Notes: generated by a model not told the origin, from the sequence alone. 64,000 bases of DNA from Martinezella tropici (GCF_008370325.1 NZ_VNIP01000003.1:553580-617579); one strand, 5' to 3'; numbered from the stretch's first letter, positions 54,499 to 63,748 are shown. Numbers and translations are program-made.

Positions 54499-54587
54499 TT
54501 GGTCTTGCGAGCACCGTTGCCGCTCACCTCCGAGCAAGTCGTCATCGATGAGCGCTGCTTATCTTGCGTGCTTGCCGGATGCCTTCA

Positions 54588-55256
54588 TTATGCGGCTCCC
54601 TCGCCGATTTCCATGTAGCGTGCCAATGCCAGAGCGGCATTCAACATGTGCTCGCGCATGATCAAAACCGCTTCCGTTGCATCGCCGCGCATCATTGCAC
54701 GCAAGATCGCCTCGTGTTCAAGAAATGAAGCCGCCAATCGCTGCGGTTGGCGCAGCTGCGTTCTGCGGAATGGCAGGAGCCTTGCCCGAAGCCGCATCAG
54801 TTCATCGAACAGAAACTCGTTGTGCGCACTGCGATACAATGCTTCGTGGAAGGACAAATTGAGCTTGTCGTATTGTTCGAAGTCGTCCGCTTTCGCCGCG
54901 AGTTCGGAACGCTCGTGAATATCAGCCAGAACGGCGCGTTCCATGCCCGTTATCCGATGCGTTGCCAGACGGACGCACATGCATTCCATCTCTGCGGTCA
55001 CTTCGAACATCTCCATCAGCCGCGGCAAGGTCAGCGGCAGGACCGTTGCGCCGCGTCGCGGGCGAATCTCAACCAGGCCGATCGCCTCCAGCTGGCGCAG
55101 AGCCTCCCTCACCGGCGTGCGGGAGGCGCCAAAGCGGCTGCTCAGCGTTGCTTCGTCTAAACTTGTGCCGGGCCTTATGGCGCCGGAGGAAATCTCATCC
55201 ATCAGCACCAGTTTAATGCGCTGGCCGATCGATCCAGCTTCGTCAAATTCCGTCAT
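54588..55256 (-). CDS. GntR-family (FCD-type) regulator of malonate genes, MdcY-like
   Basis: 222 residues from the ATG at 55256 (AAGG 6 nt upstream); a longer frame to 55328 has no such site. The winged helix is at ~10-75 (SRFGASRTPVREALRQLEAI) and the FCD effector domain follows, with the metal/ligand His pattern (LNLSFHEALYRSAHNEFLF; FLEHEAILRAMMRGD). It lies next to madM on the same strand, within the malonate cluster, like MdcY of Acinetobacter. Malonate or malonyl-CoA is the likely effector; this is inferred from context. Confidence 0.88.
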   Translation of the reverse strand: MTEFDEAGSIGQRIKLVLMDEISSGAIRPGTSLDEATLSSRFGASRTPVREALRQLEAIGLVEIRPRRGATVLPLTLPRLMEMFEVTAEMECMCVRLATHRITGMERAVLADIHERSELAAKADDFEQYDKLNLSFHEALYRSAHNEFLFDELMRLRARLLPFRRTQLRQPQRLAASFLEHEAILRAMMRGDATEAVLIMREHMLNAALALARYMEIGEGAA

Positions 55257-55370
55257 TTCAAACCTTGCTTCCGATTTGGCGGGAAACCATTCAGTTTTAC
55301 ACCATCCAATTCGACAGATAGCAATCACCGTGCAACATCAAGCCGCGTGCTGCATGTTCATCACACCCAT

Positions 55371-56135
55371 TCAGCCCCCTACGATTGCCCGTACGGCAAG
55401 ATAAAGGATGGAAGGTGCAACAAGGCAGCCCAGCCCCGTATGAAACGTCGCCGTCAATGCGCCGTAGGGAACGAGACGACGATCTGTCGCCGCCAAACCG
55501 CCCGACACGCCGCTGACGGTTCCCATCAGGCCGCCGAACACCATGGCGCTGCGGGGATTGTCGAGACCGATCGCCTTGGCCACGATCGGTGTTCCGACCA
55601 TGACAAGGACGGCTTTGAAAACACCGGTCGCGATGGACAGCGCGATCACAGCCGAGCTTGCACCCAAAGCCGCTCCCGTCACAGGTCCCACGATGTAGGT
55701 AACGGCACCGGCGCCGATCGTCGTTATGGATACGGCATCCGTGTAACCGAAGGCGACGGCGAGCAACGAGCCGACGATGAACGGAAGAACCGTGCCGAGG
55801 CCAAGGGCAAGCGCACCGACAGCGCCAGCCTTGCGTGCTTGGCCGACATCAACCTCAAAGGCCGTGGCGACGATTGCGAAATCGCGCAGCATGGCTCCGC
55901 CCATCAGGCCGATGCCGCTGAGGATGGGAATATCCACCACTCCTTTTTCACCTCCGGTCCACAGGCCAGCGGCAAAGGCCGCGGCGAGCCCCAGAACGAT
56001 TGCGATAGCCGAGCCGTGGACGCGGCCGAACAGGATATGTTTCGAAATGGCGTTCGATAGCCACATGACCAATCCAACGATCGCAAACGCGGTGAGCAGG
56101 CTGTTGGCGGTCAAGCCGTGTTTCAGGATCTCCAT
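55371..56135 (-). CDS. madM: Malonate transporter subunit MadM
   Basis: 254 residues, seven or so membrane helices. Family blocks include SKHILFGRVHGSAIAIVLGL (~31), GIGLMGGAMLRDFAIVATAF (~74) and GGLMGTVSGVSGGLAATDRR (~206). MadL and MadM together form a sodium/malonate symporter first described in Malonomonas rubra. It lies 11 bp after madL and supplies malonate to the decarboxylase encoded by the divergent operon. Confidence 0.93.
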   Translation of the reverse strand: MEILKHGLTANSLLTAFAIVGLVMWLSNAISKHILFGRVHGSAIAIVLGLAAAFAAGLWTGGEKGVVDIPILSGIGLMGGAMLRDFAIVATAFEVDVGQARKAGAVGALALGLGTVLPFIVGSLLAVAFGYTDAVSITTIGAGAVTYIVGPVTGAALGASSAVIALSIATGVFKAVLVMVGTPIVAKAIGLDNPRSAMVFGGLMGTVSGVSGGLAATDRRLVPYGALTATFHTGLGCLVAPSILYLAVRAIVGG

Positions 56136-56146
56136 GAAAGCCTCCC

Positions 56147-56569
56147 TCAGGCCGCGTTGCCGGAGGTGGCAAGCTCACCCCTAGCCCTCGCTTCGATTTC
56201 ATCCATCGTTTCGCCTCGCTCGCCGATACGGCTCATCAGCGCGACGGTCGCGAAGCAAACGAAAACCGTCACGATCCCGGCAATCAGCACCAGCGGTCCG
56301 CTGCGCGCAGCCACGAGCACGTTCTGCTGAGCCGCCATGGCGACGACGATCGGAATGTAGAGAGCTCCCCAGAACTCGACACCGAGTTTGAGCGGAAGCG
56401 TCAACAAGCCCCGTCTGCTCAGCCACAGCCGCGTGGCGATGAGCAGGATCATGGCAATGCCGACACCGCCGACATTCGCCTTCACGCCAAGCGCCACCCC
56501 CAGGAGATCGCCGAGGACGCTCCCCAAGAGGGTGCAAAGGGCAAGCATAGCGACACCCGAGATCATCAT
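56147..56569 (-). CDS. madL: Malonate transporter subunit MadL
   Basis: 140 residues from the ATG at 56569, with GGGGAGG upstream; the frame is open a little further 5', and a second ATG follows at once. Four membrane helices are seen (GVAMLALCTLLGSVLGDLLG, GVGIAMILLIATRLWL, LGVEFWGALYIPIVVAM and LVLIAGIVTVFVCFATVAL). It partners MadM as the small subunit of the malonate symporter. A tiny 16-codon frame with a strong ribosome-binding site ends within its start codons. Confidence 0.92.
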   Translation of the reverse strand: MMISGVAMLALCTLLGSVLGDLLGVALGVKANVGGVGIAMILLIATRLWLSRRGLLTLPLKLGVEFWGALYIPIVVAMAAQQNVLVAARSGPLVLIAGIVTVFVCFATVALMSRIGERGETMDEIEARARGELATSGNAA

Positions 56570-56616
56570 GGACGCGCCTCCCCGCATGCGCACCCGAAGA
56601 AATACAAGATCGACAT
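56566..56616 (-). CDS. Possible 16-residue leader peptide of madL
   Basis: ATG at 56616 follows GGGAGGAGA by 5 nt. The frame encodes MSILYFFGCACGEARP and stops at 56566-56568, overlapping the madL start (ATGATGA region). The ribosome-binding site is the strongest before madL. It may couple translation of madL to that of a short peptide, or mark a mis-called start. It is too short for family evidence. Confidence 0.45.
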   Translation of the reverse strand: MSILYFFGCACGEARP

Positions 56617-56686
56617 TTGTTCTCCTCCCATGAATACAAAAATGCCTGATATTGATTTAAAAATACACATTATTGCGTTTTTGGCA

Positions 56687-56698
56687 ATTGTATATATA
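56687..56698. promoter_or_regulatory. Candidate MdcY-type operator in the madL-mdcA promoter
   Basis: ATTGTATATATA matches 9 of 12 positions of ATTGTATACAAT, the site reported for the malonate repressor MdcY of Acinetobacter. It lies in the AT-rich 128 bp between the divergent madL and mdcA genes, 46 bp before the mdcA start. The right half is degenerate. Confidence 0.5.
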
Positions 56699-56744
56699 GT
56701 GAGCGCATGAAAACGCTCTCTTGCGCATACAAAGGGCAATTGAA

Positions 56745-58394
56745 ATGCGAGATTGGAACACAAAGGGTCGCGACAGGCAGGCACGTCTCGAAGCCGGCCA
56801 GCGTTTCTCTGCCGGCAAGCTTGTCGATCCGCAGCGCCTCGTCGCTTTTCTGGAAGCGATCCTGAAGCCCGGGGATCGAGTTTGCCTTGAGGGCGACAAC
56901 CAGAAGCAGGCCGACCTGTTGGCCCAGGCGCTGTCTGAAGTCGATGTCGCCAGGATACACGACCTGCATATGGTACAGTCGGGCGTGGTCCTGCCGGAGC
57001 ATCTCGATATTTTCGAAAGCGGCGTCGCCCGTCGGCTCGATTTTTCCTATTCCGGCCCGCAGTCGGCCCGCATCGCGCGCATGATGTTCGGCGGCCAGAT
57101 CGAACTGGGTGCCGTTCACACCTATCTGGAGCTCTTCGCCCGCTACTTCATTGATCTGACGCCGCAGGTGGCGCTCATCGCGGCGGTCAGCGCGGACAAG
57201 GCGGGAAACCTCTACACCGGACCGAACACGGAAGACACGCCAACAGTCGTGGAGGCGACGAGCTTCGGCAAGGGCCTGGTCGTCGCTCAGGTGGGCGAGA
57301 TCGTCGATCGCGTGCCGCGCGTCGACATTCCCGCCGATCAGGTTCATTTCGTGGTGGACGCCAAGCGCCCCTTCTACGTGGAGCCGCTGTTCACGCGCGA
57401 CCCCGCGGCCATTACCGAAACGCAAATCCTGACGGCGATGCTGGCTATCAGGGGACTGTATGCGCCCTATGGCGTGCGGCGCCTGAACCATGGCATCGGC
57501 TTCAATACGGCGGCCATCGAGCTGCTGCTGCCGACTTACGGCGAACGGCTGGGATTGAAGGGCAAGGTCTGCACGCATTGGGCGCTGAACCCTCACCCCA
57601 CTTTGATCCCCGCCATCGAGGCCGGATGGGTGGAACAGATCCATTCCTTCGGCTCCGAAGTGGGTATGGAAGACTATATGCAGGCCCGCCCCGACATTTT
57701 TTTTACCGGGCCTGACGGCTCGCTGCGCTCCAATCGTGCCTTCTGCCAGACCGCCGGACTTTATGCCTGCGACATGTTCATCGGCTCGACCCTGCAGATC
57801 GACCTTTCCGGCAACAGTTCGACCGTGACCGCCAGCCGGGTCGCCGGTTTCGGCGGCGCTCCCAATATGGGATCGGACGCGCGAGGCCGGCGCCATCCGA
57901 GCGAAGCCTGGTTGCGCGCCGGCCAGGAAGCCGACCCTGCCGCGGCTACCCCTGCCCTGCGCCGTGGACGCAAACTGGTCGTCCAGATCGGCGAAACCTT
58001 CGGCGACGGCATGGTGCCGATGTTCGTCGAGCGACTGGCCGCTCTGGATCTCGCCGACAGACTGCAGCTCGATCTCGCTCCTGTCATGGTCTACGGTGAT
58101 GACGTAACCCACATCGTGACGGAAGAGGGGATCGCCAACCTGCTGCTGTGCCGTGACAGGGACGAGCGGGAGCAGGCGATCCGGGGGGTGGCCGGGTACA
58201 CCGAAGTCGGCCGCGCTCGGGACCGCAAGATGGTGGAGCACCTGCGTCAGCGCAAAATCATCCAGCGTCCCGAAGACCTTGGAATAGATCCATTAGATGC
58301 CGATCGCAGTCTGCTTGCTGCCCATTCCATCAAGGATCTGATGCTTGCCTCCGGCGGCCTGTACAGACCGCCTTCCCGTTTCCGCAATTGGTAA
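56745..58394 (+). CDS. mdcA: Malonate decarboxylase subunit alpha (acetyl-S-ACP:malonate ACP transferase)
   Basis: 549 residues from the ATG at 56745 (AAGGG upstream). It begins RDWNTKGRDRQARLEAGQRF and has the late blocks VTASRVAGFGGAPNMGSDAR and QIGETFGDGMVPMFVERLAA, which identify the alpha subunit. It exchanges acetyl for malonyl on the acyl carrier subunit. The length matches known MdcA (~550). It heads the operon mdcACDEGBH, which has the order known from Acinetobacter. Confidence 0.96.
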   Translation: MRDWNTKGRDRQARLEAGQRFSAGKLVDPQRLVAFLEAILKPGDRVCLEGDNQKQADLLAQALSEVDVARIHDLHMVQSGVVLPEHLDIFESGVARRLDFSYSGPQSARIARMMFGGQIELGAVHTYLELFARYFIDLTPQVALIAAVSADKAGNLYTGPNTEDTPTVVEATSFGKGLVVAQVGEIVDRVPRVDIPADQVHFVVDAKRPFYVEPLFTRDPAAITETQILTAMLAIRGLYAPYGVRRLNHGIGFNTAAIELLLPTYGERLGLKGKVCTHWALNPHPTLIPAIEAGWVEQIHSFGSEVGMEDYMQARPDIFFTGPDGSLRSNRAFCQTAGLYACDMFIGSTLQIDLSGNSSTVTASRVAGFGGAPNMGSDARGRRHPSEAWLRAGQEADPAAATPALRRGRKLVVQIGETFGDGMVPMFVERLAALDLADRLQLDLAPVMVYGDDVTHIVTEEGIANLLLCRDRDEREQAIRGVAGYTEVGRARDRKMVEHLRQRKIIQRPEDLGIDPLDADRSLLAAHSIKDLMLASGGLYRPPSRFRNW

Positions 58395-58404
58395 GGCCGA
58401 TGCC

Positions 58405-58716
58405 ATGGAAAATCTGCTCTATGAACTGAAATCGACGCAGACCGGCGGAACCCGCGCCCTCGCTCTGGTGGGCGTCGTCGCTTCGGGTAACCTCGAAGTA
58501 TTGCTCGAACGACGGGAGGCGCCCGATCGGTGCGTCATCGAGATCGCGACGCCGGCCCATGGTTTCAGTGAGTTGTGGGCAGCGGTCACCGAGGATTTCG
58601 CGGCACGCTCCGCCGCCGGCGGTCTGCGTATCACGATCAATGATGGCGGCGCACGACCGGATATGGTGGCGCTGCGCCTGGCCCAGGGCGTGCGGCTGAT
58701 GGAGAAGCCAGAATGA
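58405..58716 (+). CDS. mdcC: Malonate decarboxylase acyl carrier protein (subunit delta)
   Basis: 103 residues from the ATG at 58405. The sequence GVVASGNLEVLLERREAPD includes Ser27, the expected attachment site for the 2'-(5''-triphosphoribosyl)-3'-dephospho-CoA group that carries malonyl and acetyl. It starts 10 bp after mdcA and overlaps mdcD by 4 bp (ATGA at 58713-58716). The prosthetic group is made and attached by MdcB and MdcG. Confidence 0.94.
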   Translation: MENLLYELKSTQTGGTRALALVGVVASGNLEVLLERREAPDRCVIEIATPAHGFSELWAAVTEDFAARSAAGGLRITINDGGARPDMVALRLAQGVRLMEKPE

Positions 58717-59624
58717 ACAACCCTCACAAGCTGCGCCGAAGCTGGTATGAAGAGTCCGCCCGCGGCCGGTTGCTGCATCTGCTCGATGCCGACAGCTTCA
58801 CCGAATTCCTAGGTCCGGAACGGCGGGAGACGAGCCCTCACCTTGCGCTCTTCGATTTGCCCCGCCAGTTCGACGACGGCATCATCGTCGGTGCTGGCCA
58901 TATCGACGGCCGCCCCGTGCTGGTGGCCGCCCAGGAGGGACGCTTCATGGGTGGCGCCATCGGAGAGGTGCACGGCGCCAAGCTAACGGGCCTGCTGCAT
59001 GCCGCGGCTAAGATGCGGCGGGATATCCTCATTCTCTTCGACACGGGTGGCGTGCGCCTGCAGGAGGCCAATGCCGGTGAGCTGGCAATCTCCGAAATCA
59101 TCCGCGCCGTGCTGGAGGCGCGATCCGAGGGCGTGCGCGTCATCGGTCTTCTTGGCGGCCGGGCGGGCTGCTATGGCGGCGGCAGCCTGATTGCCGGCTG
59201 CTGTTCGGCGCTCGTCATTTCCGAGCAAGGGCGCCTGTCCGTGTCCGGACCGGAGGTCATCGAAACAAACAAGGGCGTGGAAGAATTCGACTCCCGCGAC
59301 CGGGCGCTCGTCTGGCGAACCATGGGCGGCAAGCATCGCTACCTGATTGGCGGAGCCGATGTCTTTGTCGAGGACGGTATCGCCGCTTTCCGAACCGGCG
59401 CGATTGCGGCGCTGCAACGGGCGGCCACTTTGGACCAGACGGTGCTAGAAGCGGAACAGACTCGCCTCGAACATCGATTGCGCCAATTTGGCGATGCCCA
59501 TGACGCGATCGAGATATGGGCGCGGCTGCAGATTGAGGACCCCGGGCAAATACCGGAACGGGACATCGAGTCTTTCCTCCCTACAGCCAATATCCATCGG
59601 GAGAGCGCCGATGCAGCTCGCTGA
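58713..59624 (+). CDS. mdcD: Malonate decarboxylase subunit beta
   Basis: 303 residues, a carboxyltransferase-like crotonase fold with SPHLALFDLPRQFDDGIIVG near residue 35, the glycine-rich QEGRFMGGAIGEVHGAKLTG (~74) and the loop ILFDTGGVRLQEANAGELAI (~110). With MdcE it forms the decarboxylase that turns malonyl-S-ACP into acetyl-S-ACP and CO2. The next gene starts inside its end (14 bp overlap). Confidence 0.95.
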   Translation: MNNPHKLRRSWYEESARGRLLHLLDADSFTEFLGPERRETSPHLALFDLPRQFDDGIIVGAGHIDGRPVLVAAQEGRFMGGAIGEVHGAKLTGLLHAAAKMRRDILILFDTGGVRLQEANAGELAISEIIRAVLEARSEGVRVIGLLGGRAGCYGGGSLIAGCCSALVISEQGRLSVSGPEVIETNKGVEEFDSRDRALVWRTMGGKHRYLIGGADVFVEDGIAAFRTGAIAALQRAATLDQTVLEAEQTRLEHRLRQFGDAHDAIEIWARLQIEDPGQIPERDIESFLPTANIHRESADAAR

Positions 59625-60333
59625 TATTCTGTCCTCACTCTTTCCGGCCGGCCACGAGGTGACGCAGGCGGGTGGGCTCATTACCGGCTGGGGCCGGTCG
59701 GATCAACAAAATCGGATCGATCTCATCGGCATTGCCGGCAAGACCTATCCGGGCGTCGATGAGGCGGTGACGCTGGCCGCGCATATCCTTTCGGTCGCTC
59801 GGCGGCCGGATAGCTCGCCCCTGTTGTTCCTGGTCGATTCCGGTAGCCAACGGATGAGCCGACGCGACGAACTCTTAGGTCTCAGCGAGGCGCTGGCGCA
59901 CCTGGCGAAAGCCCTATGGCAGGCGGAGCGTGCCGGACATCGCACGGTCGGCCTTCTCTATGGGGGCAGCGCTGCAGGCGCCTTCATTGCCACCGCGTTG
60001 GCCTGCGGATCGCTGGTTGCCTTGCCCACCGCCTGGCCCGAAGTCATGGACCTGCCATCCATGGCCCGAGTGACCAAGCTGCCGCTCGCCACGCTGAAAG
60101 AAAAGGCCGAGACAACACCCGTCTTCGCGCCAGGCCTCGATAATCTTCTTGCGACCGGTGCCATAGCGGAAGTCTGGAATCCGGCCGTCTCATTGAACGC
60201 TCAACTCGCAGCTTTTCTCGCCAAGCCTGTTTCCAGTGATCTGCGGGCACGATTGGGCGCCGATCGGGGCGGCCGGCCGAAGGCCGCCATGATCGCGGCC
60301 GAAGTAGAGCGGTTGGCTCTGCACCATGATTGA
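59611..60333 (+). CDS. mdcE: Malonate decarboxylase subunit gamma
   Basis: 240 residues from the ATG at 59611, which has GGGAGAG upstream; an earlier in-frame ATG at 59488 lies within mdcD. It has the gamma-subunit block FLVDSGSQRMSRRDELLGLS and YGGSAAGAFIATALACGSLV. It pairs with MdcD. It overlaps mdcD by 14 bp and mdcG by 8 bp. Confidence 0.94.
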   Translation: MQLADILSSLFPAGHEVTQAGGLITGWGRSDQQNRIDLIGIAGKTYPGVDEAVTLAAHILSVARRPDSSPLLFLVDSGSQRMSRRDELLGLSEALAHLAKALWQAERAGHRTVGLLYGGSAAGAFIATALACGSLVALPTAWPEVMDLPSMARVTKLPLATLKEKAETTPVFAPGLDNLLATGAIAEVWNPAVSLNAQLAAFLAKPVSSDLRARLGADRGGRPKAAMIAAEVERLALHHD

Positions 60334-60967
60334 TGTCGCTGCCCTCCGTCGCCACGATCTTGCCTATGTATGCTCCGAAGCATGGCCCGGTCTGCTGCGC
60401 GGCCAAATCGAAGTGGAAATGGAGCCCGATCTGCTGGCATGGGCGGCATTGGGACGACCGGCAATTTTTCGTCGCCGGACCTGCAGCGACCTAACGGACA
60501 CCCTACCCTTGGGGCTGCCCCTTCCTCCGGACATGGGACGCAGACGGCTTGCTCTTTCCTGCCCACCAGCCGCCGTGATACGGACGACGCCTCCTCCTCT
60601 GTTGAGGGATGTGCTGCCCGCGGCACCGGCGCGATGGCGCCCGACCATTGGCGCGCTTTTGGAGGCAGTCCCCTCGTGTCGCTGTTTCGGAAGTCTGGCC
60701 TGGCAATACCTGACCGGCCTTTCCTATCTGACCGGCACGTCCGATCTCGATCTTTTGGTCGAGTGCCGCTCGAGCATGGATGCGGCACGCGCAGCAGCCT
60801 TGCTCAACGCTGTTGCCGAACGCGCGCCGATGCGCATCGACGCTGAATTGATCACGCCATCCGGCGCAGCCGTGCAGTGGCGGGAATGGGTGGCGGGAAA
60901 TCCGGAGATCTTGATCAAATCCCATACCGGATCGGCCTTGATTGCGCGGGAGGCGCTTTTCGCATGA
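60326..60967 (+). CDS. mdcG: Phosphoribosyl-dephospho-CoA transferase
   Basis: 213 residues. The nucleotidyltransferase motif FGSLAWQYLTGLSYLTGTSD-LDLL (~124-146) contains GS and SDxD, the metal-binding pair. It attaches the prosthetic group to Ser of MdcC (holo-ACP synthase of malonate decarboxylase). It begins inside mdcE (8 bp overlap) and ends inside mdcB (4 bp ATGA). Confidence 0.93.
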   Translation: MIDVAALRRHDLAYVCSEAWPGLLRGQIEVEMEPDLLAWAALGRPAIFRRRTCSDLTDTLPLGLPLPPDMGRRRLALSCPPAAVIRTTPPPLLRDVLPAAPARWRPTIGALLEAVPSCRCFGSLAWQYLTGLSYLTGTSDLDLLVECRSSMDAARAAALLNAVAERAPMRIDAELITPSGAAVQWREWVAGNPEILIKSHTGSALIAREALFA

Positions 60968-61818
60968 CGTTTCCGTTGCTGGCCGAACCACATCCCGTCG
61001 CCGTCAAGCATTGCGATCCCGCGCTGATCGGGCGGCATGCCGCTCGAGCGCTCATGCTGGAGGTGGAAACCTGGCCCAAGCCAGGGTTGGTCAGCCACAT
61101 CGACAACGGCGCTCACGCCGACATGGATGCTGCTCTCCTGCGCCTCAGCGCCCGGACGCTGGAGCCGTTCTTCATCGCGCTTGCCGAGGCGGGCACGATG
61201 GATGCCGGCATGGATTGCCTGCGCCAAATCGGCATGGAAGCGGAAAAGGCAATGCGGGATGCGACCGGCGGAGTGAACACCCATCGCGGCGCCATCTTCG
61301 GCCTCGGCCTGCTGGCGGCGGCGGCCGGCTTGGCGGCGACTTGCGCCTGGCAGGCGCCGCTCGGCGCCCTTGTCGCGCTGCGTTGGGGGCCTGACATCCT
61401 CAACAAGGCGCCGGAGCATGACAGTCACGGCAGCGTGGTGGCGCGACGCTATAGTGTCGGCGGCGCGCGGGCCGAAGCTGCCGCCGGCATGCCGTCCGTC
61501 TACGATATTGCCCGCCCAGCGCTTGCCAAAGGGCGGCGCCTGGCCATGGGTGACGAGGAAGCAGCAAGGGTCCATGCCTGCATGGCTCTGATCGCCGTAG
61601 TCGACGACAGCAATCTGCTTTATCGTGCCGGCTCGGAAGGGTTGAATTTCGCGCGTAAGAAGGCCCGCGCCTTCCTGGCGGATGGTGGGGTCGGACGGGC
61701 GAACTGGCGGTGGGATGCCAAAGCCATTCACGAGGCATTCGTTGCTCACAACCTCAGCCCGGGCGGCTGTGCCGATCTGCTTGCCATGGCGCTATTTACA
61801 GAGGTGATGGAATTGTGA
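60964..61818 (+). CDS. mdcB: Triphosphoribosyl-dephospho-CoA synthase
   Basis: 284 residues from the ATG at 60964, overlapping the mdcG stop by 4 bp. The CitG/MdcB family block ALMLEVETWPKPGLVSHIDN (~31-50) and TGGVNTHRGAIFGLGLL (~102) are present. It condenses ATP with dephospho-CoA to give the precursor of the prosthetic group. It overlaps mdcH by 4 bp (GTGA). Confidence 0.94.
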   Translation: MTFPLLAEPHPVAVKHCDPALIGRHAARALMLEVETWPKPGLVSHIDNGAHADMDAALLRLSARTLEPFFIALAEAGTMDAGMDCLRQIGMEAEKAMRDATGGVNTHRGAIFGLGLLAAAAGLAATCAWQAPLGALVALRWGPDILNKAPEHDSHGSVVARRYSVGGARAEAAAGMPSVYDIARPALAKGRRLAMGDEEAARVHACMALIAVVDDSNLLYRAGSEGLNFARKKARAFLADGGVGRANWRWDAKAIHEAFVAHNLSPGGCADLLAMALFTEVMEL

Positions 61819-62735
61819 CCCTCGCGCTGCTCTGCTCGGGCCAAGGTCATCAGAATCGGGAGATGTTCGGGCTCCTGGCGACGGAACCCGCTGCACAGCT
61901 AGTTTTCGAGGCCGCGACCGCCATGCTTGGCACCAACCCGACGGACTTCTGCCGGACTGCAGCCGAGACCGCCTTGCATGCCAACCGCGACGGCCAGATC
62001 CTATGCGTGACGCGTGCGCTTGCGATTGCGCGTGCCCTTTTCCCGGGCGGCGCGCCAAGCACAACGATAGTGGCCGGTTACAGCGTTGGCGAAATGGCGG
62101 CGTGGGGGGTGTCCGGCGTCTGGTCGCCCATGGATACTTTGAAACTGGTCGATCAGCGGGCACGGGCAATGGACGCTGCAGGCGGGCCGGATGATGGGCT
62201 CGGCTATGTGCGTGGCTTGCCGCAGGCGGCCGTGGAACGGCTCACCGCTCGGTTCGGTTGCGCGATTGCCATTGTGAACCCGGATCTCCTGTTCATCGTC
62301 GGCGGCGATCGACGTTCGATCGCCGCGCTCTGCACGGCTGCGCTGGAGGAAGGTGCGGCGCGTGCCGCCCCGATGATAGTACATGTCGCCTCCCATACAT
62401 CGCGGCTTGCCGGTGCGGTCGCACCGTTTGACAATGCGCTCGCCTCGGTGGCCATGAACCGCCCGACGCTGCGTCTCATGACCGCCAGCGGCGCCACTCT
62501 CGTTGCCGATCCGCATCGCGCTCGGAAGGGTTTGGCACGGCAGGTGGCCGAGAGGATCGATTGGGCCGAGGTGATTGAAGCCTTGGGGGAACGTGGCGTA
62601 ACCGCGATCCTCGAACTTGGGCCTGGCCGAGCTCTGGCGGAAATGGCTACTATCGCCTTACCTGCGGTCAAGGTGCGCGCAGTCGATGATTTCCACACCC
62701 TCTCGGGCGTCAAGTCCTGGCTGGCTGCCCTTTGA
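61815..62735 (+). CDS. mdcH: Malonate decarboxylase malonyl-CoA:ACP transacylase
   Basis: 306 residues from the GTG at 61815. It has the malonyltransferase pattern: LLCSGQGHQNREMF at the N-terminus, nucleophile elbow VAGYSVGEMAAW (Ser in GYSVG, ~95) and late His in VHVASHTSRLAGAV. It charges the carrier protein with malonyl from malonyl-CoA to start the cycle. It is the last gene of the operon, and a ~105 bp gap separates it from the convergent LysR gene. Confidence 0.94.
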   Translation: MTLALLCSGQGHQNREMFGLLATEPAAQLVFEAATAMLGTNPTDFCRTAAETALHANRDGQILCVTRALAIARALFPGGAPSTTIVAGYSVGEMAAWGVSGVWSPMDTLKLVDQRARAMDAAGGPDDGLGYVRGLPQAAVERLTARFGCAIAIVNPDLLFIVGGDRRSIAALCTAALEEGAARAAPMIVHVASHTSRLAGAVAPFDNALASVAMNRPTLRLMTASGATLVADPHRARKGLARQVAERIDWAEVIEALGERGVTAILELGPGRALAEMATIALPAVKVRAVDDFHTLSGVKSWLAAL

Positions 62736-62840
62736 AATCAAAGCCTTATCACAGCCGATAGTATGACTTTCATCGATCTCGGACTGCCACGCGCAGCACT
62801 TGGTTGCCAATCTCAGGCTTCAAGAGGATCTTCCGCGTCT

Positions 62841-63728
62841 TCAACGAGTGAGCGCGTTCGCTAGCCAATTCGCCGCATGCTCCGCCGCAGGCTTTCGGCG
62901 TGTTTTGGCAGGGAGCAGAACATAGTACCGGTCCTCGGTGGGCATCTCGGCCACGTCCAGGACGACGAGCGTGCCGTCATCCAGAAAGGTCTGGACAAGA
63001 AGACGCCAGCCCAGCGCGATCCCCTGCCCCGCGCGTGCAGCCGCGATCGCCTCGGTATAATGGTTGAAGCGAAGATGCGGCTTTATCCGCAGAGCACGAC
63101 CCGTCTCCTCCACCCATTGCGGCCAGGACAGCCATGATCTGTCATGCACGTCTGTCTCTATGAATTCGTCGATTTCGCTGAGCTCACCGGACAGACGCCG
63201 CCGCAGATAGTCGGGCGAACATACGGGGACGACAAAGTCCTCCTGGGAGGCAACCACCTTCGCGTCGGCGAACGGCGGCCTCCCGTAACGAATGGCTATA
63301 TCGATGCCACCTGCGTCGAGATCGATCCTGGCATCCTGCGAGACGACCCTGATCTGCACGCCCGAATTCTCCCGCCGGAACTCCGCCAGGCGGGGAAGAA
63401 GCCAGAACGAGGAGAAGGCGACCGTCGCGCCGATGGTCACGACGTCCTGCTGGGAGAATCTGACCGCATCGAGCGTGTCCGCGATATTCGCGAAGCTCTG
63501 AGCGAGCGTCGTTCCCAGGATGAGGCATTCCGCGGTCGGTTCGATGGCGCGGTGTTTGCGCACAAACATCGGCAATCCCAGTTCCTCTTCCAATGCCGCG
63601 ATCTGGCGACTGACTGCTGCCTGAGTGACACCCAGCTCAATCGCGGCCGCGGTGAAGCTTCTGTGCCGCAGAACGGCCTCAAGCGTCATCAATGCCGTCA
63701 GAGATGGGATACGACGCCGAAAGTTCAT
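62841..63728 (-). CDS. LysR-family transcriptional regulator
   Basis: 295 residues. The N-terminal HTH is AVLRHRSFTAAAIELGVTQA with AAVSRQIAALEEELG, followed by the two-lobed effector domain (DIAIRYGRPPFADAKVVASQ), GcvA-like. It is divergent from the Rieske oxygenase gene (109 bp gap) and convergent with mdcH, so it most likely controls the oxygenase and not the malonate genes. The effector is unknown. Confidence 0.92.
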   Translation of the reverse strand: MNFRRRIPSLTALMTLEAVLRHRSFTAAAIELGVTQAAVSRQIAALEEELGLPMFVRKHRAIEPTAECLILGTTLAQSFANIADTLDAVRFSQQDVVTIGATVAFSSFWLLPRLAEFRRENSGVQIRVVSQDARIDLDAGGIDIAIRYGRPPFADAKVVASQEDFVVPVCSPDYLRRRLSGELSEIDEFIETDVHDRSWLSWPQWVEETGRALRIKPHLRFNHYTEAIAAARAGQGIALGWRLLVQTFLDDGTLVVLDVAEMPTEDRYYVLLPAKTRRKPAAEHAANWLANALTR

Positions 63729-63748
63729 TCAAGCATCCCTAGCATTAC

